Assembly (NCBI GenBank): GCA_940337035.1
Contig: CALNHX010002283.1
Location: 121,311 to 185,310 of the forward strand
Direction of reading: 5' to 3'
DNA from: Agriotes lineatus
Taxonomy: Eukaryota; Arthropoda; Insecta; Coleoptera; Elateridae
Length of the DNA: 64,000 nt
In this document: positions 1-10,569 of the stretch, in pieces
Layout of the letters: the number at the start of each line of letters is the position of its first letter
How positions within the stretch are numbered: the stretch's first letter is position 1
Notes under the pieces: model-generated
Database searches by the model: none
What the model was told of the DNA's origin: nothing
What the model saw: only the letters and a program-made list of their open reading frames with translations
Translations under genes and position numbers: made by a program

Positions 1-491
1 GTTTTATATTAATATTTAATTCGGTTTATTCGAATGCTGTGTAGACCTTTAAACAAGTACTAAACATCTATTGGTAGAAAGTAGTCTATTTTAATGTTTT
101 TAATCTTCCCTAAGGCATGTCTTTTTTGCATATCGATTAGCATTAAACTGCTCAATTTTTCTCTAATTTAATTACCCCCATACTTCATATTTGCGAGGTC
201 TAAATGGCGAGTATTAAATTTTAGTAACTGTATTGAGAGCGCCGGTTAAATTTATGGTTCTTTAACTTCTGAAATAGAAGTGGAGAAAAATTTATAAGTA
301 AAATCATGTCCTAACCCTTGTAGTTTGTAATCTATCTCCGATTTAGTAGAAACCCTAATAGAGAAATAGAAAAATGTCAAAATATAATTATTAGAAAAAT
401 CTCAAAATATAATTATTTAAAATATGTAGTGAATATATTCTAAATTGTCCCTTTTGGAGTAATAATAATAAATTAAACTGAATTATGTATA
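1..491. other. AT-rich DNA, nothing recognised
   Basis: No open frame longer than a few dozen codons, no recognisable repeat ends and no RNA gene seen. It is the left flank of the TA-flanked element that follows. Confidence 0.5.
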
Positions 492-493
492 TA

Positions 494-1401
494 CAGTGTG
501 GTCCATTAAGTGTGTAACAAATGCGACATTTCTTTATTAGTTGTACAACCAAAATTTAAATCCCGCCACAAGTTAGTGCATGTTTGATAACCATATCAGA
601 TGCATTTAGAATGGCTCCAAGTCAAACAGCATACAGGGCAGGACAAAAAAATGAAATTCGTTCAAGAATAAAGTTACCTTATTTAAAAAAATATGGCAAA
701 ATTTTATTGTGAAAAGTTGTTTATAATCAAAAGTTATGTTCAAATACAAAGTCAGGGTCTCCTATTCGAATTTTAATTATTTTTTTGGTGAATTTTGTAT
801 TAGCGCCATATTTTCATAAGAATTTGAAATATGCTTGTAGGCTTTAATTGTAAGTTTTTTATATGTACATTATTATTAGTAAAGCATTTACCTCTAAAAA
901 AGAATATTTGGGAAATTCTAAAGTTCTGTTAAATATCGTTGCAACAAACATTAAGTGGACGGTTACCTAAAAAAATATAAATCCAAGTAAATTTTACAAA
1001 TATGCTTCAAGTTGCTAAAAGTTATTTAAAAGTGATGTGGTTGTAGCTACTTTAAATACATATAAAATCAGAATAATAAAAATATGTATAATACGGGGGT
1101 AATACAAAATTTTCCAAAAAATTATAAAAATTCGAATAGAAGGCCCTGACTTTGTATTTGAGCATAGCTTTTGATTCTAAACAACTTTTCTCAATAACAT
1201 TTTGCCATATGTTTTGAAATAAGGTAACTTTATTCTTGGACGAATTTTTTGTCCTGCCCTGTATGCTGTTTGACTTGAAGCCATTCTAAGGGAATCTGAT
1301 ATGGTTATCGAACATGCACTAACTTTTGGCGGTATTTAAATTTCGGTTTTACAACTAATAAAAAAAATTCCCATTTGTTGCACACTAAATGGACCACACT
1401 G
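494..1401. mobile_element. Palindromic Tc1/mariner-type MITE
   Basis: The element begins CAGTGTGGTCCATTAAGT and ends with the reverse complement CACTAAATGGACCACACTG. It is flanked by TA at 492-493 and 1402-1403, the target duplication of the Tc1/mariner superfamily. The inverted similarity runs far inward, roughly 300 bases per side, so the element can fold into a long imperfect hairpin. Both arms share inner motifs such as CAAGAATAAAG and TCCTGCCCTGTATGC. There is no transposase frame, so it would be non-autonomous. The arms differ by substitutions and small indels, so it is not a fresh insertion. The CAAGAATAAA motif recurs in inverted-repeat elements inside the foldback arms further right. 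Confidence 0.85.
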
Positions 1402-1625
1402 TATACCTAACTTTCTTACAGACTCGGCTTGCAAAAATTATTACAATAAATATTTAAGAAATATTTGCTTAATTGTATGGAACTTGGTGTCCCAGTACTA
1501 AAAATAGTATAGCACGCCACTGGCAAAGCGGAAACACCTATCCGCCATATTGAAAACCCATCGCTGACCAAACGTGCTTGTTTAAATGCTCCTTCCTCCC
1601 TCCTATTTATTCAAAGGCCAAAATT

Positions 1626-2352
1626 GACGCAAAACCTAACTTGTTAACCTCGAATTTGACATAGGGCACAAAACAATAACTAATACATAGGGCGCGTTCA
1701 GCCGGGACAGCGCTGAGGTAGCGCTGAGTTGGAGATTGCGCAGAACGCCTTGCTGAGCGACAGCGCTGGGGCAGCGGTTGCCATTTTTTCCAGTAAATTT
1801 ATTTTCGCTTCCTTTCCGCTAGATTACCCAGCGAGAGTGGTGGGAGATAACCGCAAAGCACGGTTTTAAATTTTAAAAATGGAGCCTGAAATGACCGTGC
1901 TGTATTTCTGCATTAACGGCGAAATTGTAGAGGCGCATTTTGGGAAACCGAAAAAATTAAGAAATTAAAATGACCATTTTCTCAACATCAGTAGTTCCTT
2001 GAAATTATTGAAACAAATAGCCACTGAGATGTGATAGAAAAGTAGTAATTAAAAAAATACAGTCTAATTTTGACAAGAGTTAAATGCTCAAACTCAAAAT
2101 TCTTCATGAGGTCCATCCTCATTTTCATTATTTTTTTCCACATTTAAATAGAAATGTTGCAACCCTTGTCGTCCTGGTAAAAATGCGTCACTACGCAATC
2201 ACAACATAACTGACGTTTCTGTTTGTAAACATAGCGCTCGCTAACCAAGGTCGTTCAGCCGTTCGCAGCTGCTGCAACTCAACAAAAAGCGACTGCTGAG
2301 ACAGCGCTGCTCCGGCTGAACGCGCCCATAGACTTACAGTGCCACCAATATA
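1626..2352. repeat. Half of a small hairpin repeat, separated by a MITE
   Basis: Bases 1627-1664 (CTAACTTGTTAACCTCGAAT and following) and 2331-2350 (GACTTACAGTGCCACCAATA) match consecutive parts of the small hairpin repeat that is complete at 6420-6547 and 11679-11814. They are separated here by the element at 1690-2327. The simplest reading is that this element landed in or beside an older hairpin copy. The 20 or so bases at 1665-1689 do not fit the hairpin, so the break is not perfectly clean. Confidence 0.5.
1690..2327. mobile_element. TIR element with GGGCGCGTTCAGCC ends
   Basis: It starts GGGCGCGTTCAGCCGGGACA and ends with the inverse GGCTGAACGCGCCC. Inner copies of the AGCGCTG motif sit near both ends (for example 1710-1760 and 2290-2310). 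ATA lies on both outer sides and may be a 3-bp target duplication, which with GGG-starting ends would suit a PIF/Harbinger-type element, but this is a guess. No transposase frame is visible, so it would be a non-autonomous element of about 640 bp. It sits next to remnants of an older hairpin repeat. Confidence 0.75.
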
Positions 2353-2356
2353 TTAT

Positions 2357-2767
2357 TCATACACCATGGTGTAACGAATACAAGGTGTAACGTTCCGCAG
2401 AATGTGGGTGGACCTCAAATTCAACCAATAGGACATGGGCCCACAAATGGCACGATTGGTAGTACTGAAGTGTATTGTTGAAGACGCTGTCGATGTCAAA
2501 TTCGAGGTTAGGTTTTGCGTCAGTTGGTGTCAGACTGACGAAAAACCTAACCTGCTAACCTCGAATTTGACATCGACTGATAGTGACAGCAACAATATAG
2601 CTACGAACGCGTCCATGGTTACACCATGATCGCGGCCATAATAGATTTCCTGTGTAGGCCCATGGGGGATTGGTTGACATTCCCCCCCCCCCCCCCCCCT
2701 CTACTTTCTGAACGACTGTGCATCTCCGGGAACGTTTCACCTTGTATTCTTTACACCATGATTCATG
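2357..2767. mobile_element. Palindromic element, nested
   Basis: Left-arm motifs CACCATGGTGTAAC, AATACAAGGTG and AACGTTCC (2362-2397) return inverted at 2730-2763. Inner stretches around 2420-2450 and 2655-2690 also pair, including CAACCAATAGGACATGGGCC. Between the arms lies an independent hairpin (2491-2574). An uninterrupted run of 18 C occurs at 2682-2699. Short open frames here are by-products of the palindrome and are not called as genes. Confidence 0.65.
2491..2574. repeat. Small hairpin repeat (TGTCAAATTCGAGG family)
   Basis: GATGTCAAATTCGAGGTTAG pairs with CTAACCTCGAATTTGACATC across a short loop that includes GTCAGTTGGTGTCAGACTGAC. The same hairpin core is found at 6420-6547 and 11679-11814, and half of it at 1627-1664. 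It is non-coding and of unknown superfamily. Confidence 0.75.
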
Positions 2768-3477
2768 TAACAAATATTTCAAAGCCAAGCTTGATTTCAT
2801 TTTCATTTGCTCACATGTTAGTTGGCTATAATTACTCTGGAGATAGTACAATGCCAAAGGCGAAGTTATAGCAAACGAAGTGACAAAAATTATTCAAAAA
2901 ATAACAACTGGATTAAACATCCTGGCAATCGCTTCAGATATGGGTGCCACAAATCAGGCCATGTGGAAAAAACTTGGTATAATGGCAGGAAGATACTGTA
3001 AAATACAAAATTTTATTATAAACCTAATTAATAACCAAAACATTTATTTTTTGGCAGACCCGCAGGGCCGAGCTCCTTCATGGGGTGTTAGTGCCTCACC
3101 ATTATTATTATTATTATATTTATTTTTACATAAAAATAATTAGTTTGTCAAATTCATGGTTTCCAATAAATTTCGATAAATCTTGAAAAAGTGATCTAAC
3201 CAATCTGAAAGAATTTCGCTATTCGCTCAACTCTTACTAAAGTATTGTGTAGATACACTAGACTGTGGTATAGGCAACCCTAGAATCTCATTAATTTTAA
3301 TAACGAATACAGTTGGTTAAAGTTGTATAATAAGTGGACGCCACGAAGATCAAGTCACAAAACAATATCTAATATCAAGTTACGAATGCTTTATTGTCTA
3401 CAACCTATTCATACATCCACTATCTCAATACAAGTATGTACAATGTGTTGTCTAACCTACCACAAAACCATATATTT
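2768..3477. other. Repeat-derived DNA without a gene
   Basis: No credible coding exon. At 3057-3118 the sequence GCAGGGCCGAGCTCC leads into an (ATT)n run, which looks like the 3' end of some LINE on the plus strand, but its body is not recognisable. Bases 3165-3262 resemble 16065-16170 and are listed separately. Confidence 0.4.
3165..3262 (+). repeat. Interspersed repeat, second copy at 16065-16170
   Basis: CTCTTACTAAAGTATT with flanking GATACACTA is shared with 16134-16168. The upstream parts (GTTTCCAATAAATTT against GTTTTCCAATATATC, then GATCTAA) also align in the same orientation. The family is unknown; no coding sense. Confidence 0.5.
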
Positions 3478-4093
3478 ATTAATAATAATAATAATAATAA
3501 TAAATTTATTGGTCCTCTCGATCATACAATGATATAGGACAAGTCACAAAAAAGCTTACTTAAAATTGTAATGTAATAGTTAAGACGACGTAGAATTACA
3601 TAAGTTAACAAATTTTAAAAAAAAAACGTATATATAAAATGCTTACAATTAAAATTAAAACAATGTACAACTACCTAAATTTATCACAGGCTAAATGCGA
3701 AAACTACATTACGTTTATTTCACTTCAATTTAGTTTAAAATTTAAATGTTAAAAAACTCATCTAGCGTATAAAAGGCGTTGTTTTTGAGAATTAAAGTTA
3801 AATCTTTTTTAAATGTCTTGCTACTACATGTTTTAAGACTAACAGGTAGTATATTATAGAGTACCGTACCCATATACCAAGGACTGGATTTATAAATTGA
3901 AGGCGATGATTATGATGCTCTAAGTTAAGACTACCGTAACGAGTGCTATATTGATGGTGCTCGTTTAAAAATTTGAATTTACTAATATTCGACTTAACAT
4001 ACAGTAAAATTTCTAGTATGTAGATACTAATAAGAGTTAAGATACCCTGATTGATGAAACTGGTTTTGCATGACTCCCGTCTCTGTAAATTAA
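3478..4093 (-). mobile_element. LINE 3' part: end of RT ORF, 3' UTR and tail
   Basis: On the minus strand the frame from 4093 to the stop at 3798 reads as the C-terminal end of a Jockey/CR1-type LINE polyprotein (RRESCKTSF, GILTLISIYILE, HHQYSTRYGSLN, then a typical C-terminal helix). It is followed by about 300 bases of 3' UTR and a simple (TTA)n tail at 3478-3503, the usual kind of LINE end. The upstream part of the same ORF lies at 13356-13890. The two are split by the 9.2-kb element at 4102-13347. Bringing the two flanks together across one copy of the 8-bp duplication keeps the reading frame. Confidence 0.85.
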
Positions 4094-4101
4094 ATATATT
4101 G
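4094..4101. other. Left 8-bp target-site duplication
   Basis: ATATATTG here is identical to 13348-13355. Both copies directly abut the GGGGC-starting ends of the foldback element, which defines its borders to the base. Confidence 0.9.
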
Positions 4102-4735
4102 GGGGCTATGACACAACGCCCACTGGTCACAAACCCCAACTCAGAATTTGGTCATAACGCCCAACTTCGATTCTGGTCACAACGCCCAACTTGGTCACAA
4201 CGCCAATTTTGATTTTGGTCACAACGCCCAACTTGGTCCTAACGCCCAAAAGCGATATTGGTCACACAACGCCCAACTTGGTCACAACGCCCACCGACGC
4301 CTGTTATAATGGAGAGCTATCGACGCCACTTAAACCACCGTTTTGGTCATAACGCCCAACTTCGATTTTGGTCACAACGCCCAACTTGGTCACAACGCCC
4401 AATTTCTATTTTGGTCACAACGCCCAATTTGGTCACAACGCCCAATTTCGATTTTGGTCACAACGCCCAACTTGGTCACAAAGCCCAATTTAGATTTTGG
4501 TCACAACGCCCAACTTGGTCACAACGCCCAATTTCGATTTTGGTCACAACGCCCAACTTGGTCACAACGCCCAATTTCGATTTTGGTCGACAACGCCCAA
4601 CTTGGTCACAACGCCCAACTTTGATTCTGGTCACGAAACGCCCACTTTTGATTCTGGTCACAACGCCCAACTTGGTCATAACGTCCAAGTTTGATTTTGG
4701 TCACAACGCCCAACTTTGATTTTGGACATATCGCC
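4102..4735 (+). repeat. Terminal minisatellite, left (GGTCACAACGCCCAA)
   Basis: Tandem copies of GGTCACAACGCCCAA separated alternately by CTT and by a 10-base AT-rich spacer (TTTCGATTTT), giving a higher-order period of 43 bases. Since 43 is not a multiple of three, successive units change frame, yet the consensus is stop-free in all three plus-strand frames. This produces long overlapping frames of GHNAQ/WSQRP/VTTPN repeats. They are best seen as a by-product of repeat composition and not as genes. The mirror array is at 12722-13347. An interruption of about 45 bases near 4300-4345 is shared with the other arm (13098-13150). Confidence 0.9.
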
Positions 4736-5533
4736 CAGGCGGCACAGAAAGTAAGAAAAATGTTTATCTAAAATGAATAATAATAAATTAAACTTTTAAG
4801 ATGAGGTAATAGGTAGGAATATTTTCAAGTTCCCGTAAGTAGTATTAATATTATTTATTTTTCATAATAATTCAGTGGCGTAATGCGTTGTCCAAAAAGT
4901 TTCTAAATTCGGATTATAACATATAAAGTTGTATTTTTTATATAGAACTCATAGTTAGCTGTGGCATTATGAGAAAGAGGATTTTCTCCCATTTCAGTGA
5001 CAAATGTCGTATGGGATCGAATTATTCATTTTCACTACTTTATAGCAACAATTCACAATTTTTAATATTTCGTCGTTTTCTAGTTGAAAACTTGTGCCAT
5101 TTAGAATATACGTGATTAAACAAAGTTTTTGCGTTGTTTTAATAACACCGTTTGATTGACAGAATTAATCACGTATGATTGTTGCTTATAATATTATAGT
5201 GTCCTTCATATATCCATTTATCAGAAAATTTTATTGTCCATTAAAACCTCTGCAGTTTCCCAAATTAAAAATGCATTTGCAAAAATGTAAATATCCTACT
5301 TATATACAAAGGAGGTTCGAAAATATGAAAATGATTGAAGAAAAAAGTACTCTTATTTTTCAAAATACACAAAAATGTTAATTGGAAGTATTTGTTATAA
5401 CATATCTATTAATAGTTATTTAACAAACAAGTATGTTAATGAGAACGATTAATAATCGAGACATTGTAATGCGCGAGCGCTAGCGAGCGAGTTAATTGTT
5501 GATATTATTAATCGCCGATTAACATACGAGGTA

Positions 5534-6268
5534 CAGTGAGCGCCAAAAAGCATTGGTCAGTTTCAATTTGTAATAACAATTTATTTACTTAAATTACACA
5601 GTTAATCAGAACTATTTCTTAAAGACTAAGAATGGGAGATTCACTTATGAAAAATGCTGTCGGTTAAATGACTCCCCTCTTGTTGAATGCACTCTTTTAA
5701 ACGGTGGCCGAAATCTCTCATTACACGTTGCCGCATATCCTGCAGTATAGCTTCAATATTTTCCCGAATAAACATTTTAAGCTTTTCCAGATTTTTTATC
5801 TTTCTTGTAAATACTCTGCTCTTCAAGTAATCCCAAAGAAAAAATCAGGAGTGGTTATGTCCTGCGATCTCGAGGGCTAATGAAGGTCACCATAGCAAGA
5901 AATCAGTTTATTTGGAAACGATTGTCGTAGGAGATTCGTATTAATTCTTGCGGTGTAATTTGTAGCACCGTCCTGTTGAAACCAATATTCATCTACTATC
6001 TCCTCTATTTGCGATAAAAAGATCTTTAAAGCATGTAATGTCTTTGAGATGTAACCGTTGCCGTTTCACCAATTTCCTCGAAAAAATTAGCCCCGACAAT
6101 CTTTGACGGTGAAACAGCACACCAAACTGTCACTTTCGGAGGATGTCAAACATTGAAACAAAACTCCCAAGTTTCCGATTTATGAAGAAATTATCATTGA
6201 TTCCATAGGTGAAGTGTATGGGTTTTTATTAGGTATTGAAACTGACCAATGCTTTTTGGCGCTCACTG
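5534..6268 (-). mobile_element. Mariner/Tc1-type element with partial transposase
   Basis: Ends are CAGTGAGCGCCAAAAAGCAT and its inverse, flanked by TA at 5532-5533 and 6269-6270. The minus strand carries the C-terminal half of a Tc1/mariner-like transposase with frameshifts. In order: a VTVWCAV-like strand, FFEEIGETATVTS, WFQQDGAT (DDE-region signature), then LKSRVF and a C-terminal helix ending at 5641. The N-terminal half is missing, so it is an internally deleted copy. It is absent from the matching place in the other foldback arm (near 11970), which instead shows a single TA empty site, so it inserted after the arms formed. Confidence 0.88.
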
Positions 6269-6419
6269 TAGTTACAATATTTTTCCGTTGATCGTACATT
6301 ATTAATTTGAAGAAAATCTAATTTTATTCCATGAAAAGGATTTGACACTTAAAGCTTTGACATTAAGGTTTCCGGGTGACCATAAATGGTTGTGATTTTT
6401 TTCTTAGGTTGGCACTGTT

Positions 6420-6547
6420 TATGTTGGTGACATTGTAAGTCTATGTCAAATATGAGCTTAGGTTTTGAGTCAGTTTGTGTCAAAACTGACGGAAAACCTA
6501 ACCTGCTAACCTCGAATTTGACATAGACTTACAGTGCCACCAACATA
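6420..6547. repeat. Small hairpin repeat, left-arm copy
   Basis: TATGTTGGTGACATTGTAAG at one end pairs with CTTACAGTGCCACCAACATA at the other. Inside, CAAATATGAGCTTAGG pairs with the CTAACCTCGAATTTG side. The matching right-arm copy is 11679-11814, so it was present before the arms became inverted copies. Non-coding. Confidence 0.8.
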
Positions 6548-7174
6548 AATAGATTTTTAAAATCGTTTATTAATAAAAAATCATTCATTAATAAGGGTCA
6601 TTAATAAACGATTCTCTATACATTAATGAAACCCATAAATAAACGATCAACGGAAAAAATTATAATTGATTTTTAATTGTTATTTGGTCCGTTTGTTAAT
6701 AAATTATTTAAAAATTTGACACAAAAATGAAATTTGTTTGCACTGATTACGAATCACGTAATATCCTGGTTGCTAAGTGAGGGAAAACTCAGGTTTGACA
6801 ATACTCGTTTATTGTATCCGTTGATAAGTTAACTTTGAAGTATTTCATTTGGTAATACACAGCGTGGTATGAAAAAAATTGGAGAAACCAGAAAAAAATG
6901 TTTTCAGAGCAAGTAACTGTGGCTTTATGTTTGACACCTACTTTTAACCTCTTTAAATAACATTTTTGTCTATTTTGAAAAATAACGGTACTTTATTCTT
7001 GAACCATTTTCATATTTTTGAACCTCCCCTGTAAACGAACATATTTACATTTTGGCAAGTGCATTTTTAGTTTGAGAAGATGTAGAAACTTGTATCAGGA
7101 ATAAAACACTCTGATGGATGATAAAAAAATCCATGTGTTACAAATTTATGAGGGACAGTATATGTTATATTATA

Positions 7175-7443
7175 CAGATTGGTGGTGGATAGTGTGAACA
7201 TGGGCAGTCCATTGAGCTAGAATACAGTTTATGGGCTTTGTATGCGTTAGACAGAAGTAGACATATATGATTTAAAATCTAGTATCCTAGAATTCAGTGT
7301 TTTCTAAAAACCAAACCTTTTGATTCTGCGAATACTAGATGTTAATCGCATATAGGTCTGTTTATGCCTAACGCATACAAAGTCCATAAACTGTATTCAC
7401 ACACATTTGATTACTTTTGTTCACATTTTCCGCCACCTATCTG
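7175..7443. mobile_element. MITE with CAGATTGGTGG ends, left-arm copy
   Basis: The ends CAGATTGGTGGTGGATAGTG and GCCACCTATCTG are inverted and TA-flanked. Inner blocks GTTTATGGGCTTTGTATGCG and CGCATACAAAGTCCATAAAC also pair. The right-arm partner is 10570-10830 and a third, left-truncated copy lies at 9775-9993 in the core. Non-autonomous; no coding frame. Confidence 0.8.
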
Positions 7444-7796
7444 TATATTATGATATATAACACTGGAATGGGAAAAAATCCTCTTACTCATGATACCACA
7501 TACAACTATGGATTTCATCTACAAAAATACAATTTTATGATATAACTAGAATTTTAAAACTTTTTTTGAATAACTGACTACCCACAGCATTCGCATCGAA
7601 AAGGTGCCAGAAGAACTTCAAATTACTTTTATCTATTTTTATAAATAAGTGAGATATTGTCAAAAAACGAAAAATCGAAAAATTCAATTTTTGTTTATAA
7701 CCCGAAAACAAAAGGCGGTAGCCCATTTTGGTTTAAACCATTAAGCTTTTCTCAAAAAAAGAGTTCGAGGATGGGGGTCCATTTTTCGAATCTAGA

Positions 7797-7885
7797 AAAA
7801 AAGTGCCCCTGAAAAAAGTGCCTGGAAGAAAGTGCCGCGGAAAAAGTGCCGGCGGAAAAAAGTGCCGTCCGAAAAAATGCTGCGA
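7797..7885 (+). repeat. AAAAAAGTGCC short tandem repeat at inner arm edge
   Basis: About six degenerate copies of a unit like GGAAAAAAGTGCCGGC. Two inverse copies occur at 9668-9702 on the other side of the core. This forms an inner boundary of the foldback structure, as the GGTCACAACGCCC array forms the outer one. The lysine-rich frame through it is not considered a gene. Confidence 0.6.
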
Positions 7886-8113
7886 AAAAAATTCGAATAA
7901 TTCAAGCCCCTTAATACACTTTTGTCCTAAAATAATTACGCAAGAAATAAAATTAAAATTTAATATTAAGAATTTATGTTTATCAATAGTTATTAACTGC
8001 TAAATAAAATACAAGCTTATTATATATAGTTACAAAAAACTAATATTTTATAATTAACCCTAAGTTATTCATACACTTGGAATCTAATGGTTCATGTTGA
8101 ATACACAAGTTTT

Positions 8114-8520
8114 TTAAACGTTGTTACATTTTTTCGAACTCTTTCCTTTTTTCTTCTTTGAATGCACTCCATTTTGGCGTTGCAACAGTTTGGTTTCATC
8201 TGTTGCAACTTCTTGTGGCATTTTTTCAATTAGTGTCCAAATACCTGGATGTTTATGTCCTACGAGATTCGAGAATCTATGGTTCCAACCTTCTGTTTTA
8301 TTATTGGTCCGGTCTTGATCGTTTATGGTGGCCTCTCACACGTTCCATAGGGTTGGCGGAAACATAGGCGGAATAGTTCGTAGTCTCAGCCTGTCCTCTG
8401 CATTGCCCCCAACTCGCCGAAATGTACCTGACACGTACGTGTAGTCAAAGCAATCAACTAAATCATCTAATTGTGGTGGTATTAGCAAACAGTTGAAAAG
8501 AATCGACAATTCTAAAAATA
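8114..8520 (-). pseudogene. MULE-like transposase, C-terminal remnant
   Basis: Read on the minus strand, this part resembles the C-terminal region of animal MULE transposases, the kind often linked to FLYWCH zinc fingers. In order: IPPQLDDLVDCFDYTYVSG, FRRVGG, then FPPTLWNV, then the family hallmark around TNNKTEGWNHRFSNLVGHKH followed by PGIWTLIEKM, and a lysine-rich tail with a stop at 8114-8116. An in-frame TGA at 8336-8338 breaks it just before the TNN.EGW motif. The catalytic DDE part is not seen anywhere in the core. Its location in the single-copy core of an 8-bp-TSD foldback element is what a MULE/NOF-type source would give. Family assignment is from motif recognition only. Confidence 0.72.
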
Positions 8521-8570
8521 AGTGAAATGATCACTTTTTATGATAAATTTGTGGAATTATACAGTACGGG

Positions 8571-9354
8571 GACGTACTGTATGGTTGGGTTACAAAGAGG
8601 GAAAAAAAGTTATTTTGGACTTCTCAAAAAAATCACTCTATAAAAAACGCTGCTTGTTCTCAAACTAAAAATCACTTCTCCAAATGTAAATATCCTCTTC
8701 TGTATACGGGGGAGGTTCGAAAATATGATAATGGCTCAAGAATAAAGCGCCCTTACTATTCAAAATATACAATAATGTTATTTGAAACAGCTGCTTAGAA
8801 TTAAAAGTAGGTGTCACATATAAAGTCACAGCCACCTGCTCTAAAAAACAATTTCCACTGGTTTTTCTTATTCTTCTACTACCCTGCGAATTACTAAACG
8901 CGATACTTCAAAGTTAATTTATTGACGGATACGATAACAGTGTATTGTCAAATTTGAGTTTCGGTCACTTAACCTGAAATTTGTGTGGCCCGAAATTGAT
9001 GCTAAAAATCTCATATTTCTGTCAACGAAGACACAAGTATCTTAAAAAAATTAATAATACGCGATCCAAACATCAATAGCAATTCAAAGCAATTATAATT
9101 TTTAATAGAAATGTTATAACAAATATTTCCAATTAACATTATTGTATATTTTGGAAAATAAGGGTATTTTATTCTTGAGCCATTTTCATATTTTCGAACC
9201 TCCCCCGTATACGGAAAGGGATATTTACATTTTGACAAGTGAATTTGTAGTTTGAGAAGAAGCAGGGTTTTTTTTATAAAGAGTGATTTTTTTTGAGAAG
9301 TCAAAAATAAACTTTTTTCCCCATTGTAACCCAATCCGGGGACATACTGTATAA
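8571..9354. mobile_element. TIR element in the foldback core
   Basis: Both ends carry ACAGTA and TTGGGTTACAA-like motifs with inverse partners (8571-8600 and 9330-9354). A further block GGGGGAGGTTCGAAAATATG at 8708-8727 has its inverse near 9194-9215. TATA sequences flank it. The GAGGTTCGAAAATATG block is also found in both arms (about 5310 and 7030, mirrored), so it belongs to a family that hit this element repeatedly. No transposase frame. The open frame at 9011-9385 follows the inverted repeat and is not convincing. Confidence 0.6.
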
Positions 9355-9659
9355 CAATTTTGTATTTTATAATATATTTCGTCATTCGTTACTTACCTTA
9401 AAAGATTTGTTGGCGGTAATTGTACTTAAGATGGTAGACATAATCCACATGCACTTTAGATAAAAATCTTCAAATTGAAATATTTCTACGTATTATCTAT
9501 AAATCTGCATTCCTGTCGATTTGGGAACAGATAAGCACAATACATGTTCAAATACTGCATAATACTGCAATGCAGAGATTTTTAAAAATAAAAGGGTAAC
9601 TTCCAGTTTTTTTAAATTTTGTAAACCTTATTCGTCAGGTTATTACTTTATTATTAGTT

Positions 9660-10297
9660 TCCCCCATCGACACTTTTTTCCGCGGCACTTTTTTCCGCCA
9701 CCCCATTTTTCCATATCTCCTATAGTTATCGAGATTCCCTATGAAAACATCGAAATTGCCTTAACCTGTAACCTTAGAATACAGTTTATGGGCTTCGTAT
9801 GCGTTAGACGGAAATAGACATATGATTTAAAATCTAGTATCCTAGGATTCAGTTTTTTTCTGAAAACGAAACACCTTCATTCTGCGGATACTAGATGTTA
9901 ATCGCATATAATTATTTCTGTCTAATGCATACAAAGCTCATAAACTGTATTCCAACTCATTTGATTACCTTCACATTTTCCGCCACCAATCTGTATAAAG
10001 ATAACTAGCACTTTAACCAATTCTGTCATTTCAACCAACTTGCCTTCCGCGAGAGAACATTAGAGGCATTAAAATTTCGACGGAAAACTCAATGGGTGGA
10101 AATTCAGAATACACATTACAAGACTAAGCAAATTCTTAACATTCGGATACCTACAATACCTAATTATCTTTTCTTTGCTAAGGGGGCTCAAATTTATTTT
10201 CGTGGACAAGCGTGGTCGCTGTCGCAGAGTCTACAGGTTAAGGCAATTTCGTTGTTTTTATAGGGAATCTCGATAACTATAGGAGATATGGAAAAAT
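9660..10297. repeat. Secondary inverted repeat at the right inner edge
   Basis: CATATCTCCTATAGTTATCG (9713-9732) and TTGCCTTAACCTGTA (9757-9771) return inverted at 10276-10295 and 10229-10244. This makes a foldback inside the foldback, with a copy of the CAGATTGGTGG MITE (9775-9993) and about 230 bases of unassigned DNA between. The sequence CTGTCGCAGAGTCTACAGG near 10219 is not explained. Confidence 0.65.
9775..9993. mobile_element. MITE with CCACCAATCTG end, truncated third copy
   Basis: GAATACAGTTTATGGGCTTC at the left and TTTTCCGCCACCAATCTG at the right match the MITE at 7175-7443 and 10570-10830. The outermost left terminal repeat is missing, so this copy is incomplete. Confidence 0.7.
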
Positions 10298-10569
10298 GGA
10301 CCCGAGTCCTCGAACTCTTTTTCGAGAAAAGCTTAATGGTTTAAACCAAAATGGGCTACCGTCTTTTGTTTTGGAGTTATAAACAAAAATTGAATTTTTT
10401 GATTTTTGTTTTTTGACAACATCTCACTTATTTATAAAAATAGATAAAAGTAATTTGACGTTCTTCTGGCACCTTTCGATACGAATGCAGTGGGTAGTCA
10501 GTAGATGAAATTCATAGTTGTATGTGGTAAGAGGATTTTTTCCATTCCAGTGTTATATATCATAATATA

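Larger units (their letters stand above)
4102..7792. repeat. Foldback left inverted arm
   Basis: Reverse-complement similarity to the right arm is continuous in order: minisatellite, a segment with ATCACGTATGATTG, the GAGGTTCGAAAATATG block, the CGAGCGCTAGCGAGCG block, the small hairpin, the ACAGATTGGTGG MITE, and finally GTTTAAACCATTAAGC before the core. The arm holds one private insertion, a mariner-type element at 5534-6268. No functional gene is seen in it. Confidence 0.88.

Noticed and set aside
4258..4719. Long GHNAQ/WSQRP repeat open frames in both foldback tips
   Set aside because: They come from a stop-free minisatellite in all frames, occur on opposite strands in the two arms, and have no start context, domain or splice signals.
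4102..4735. CRISPR-like array
   Set aside because: Repeats are short, the spacers are only two recurring types, and the context is an insect transposon.
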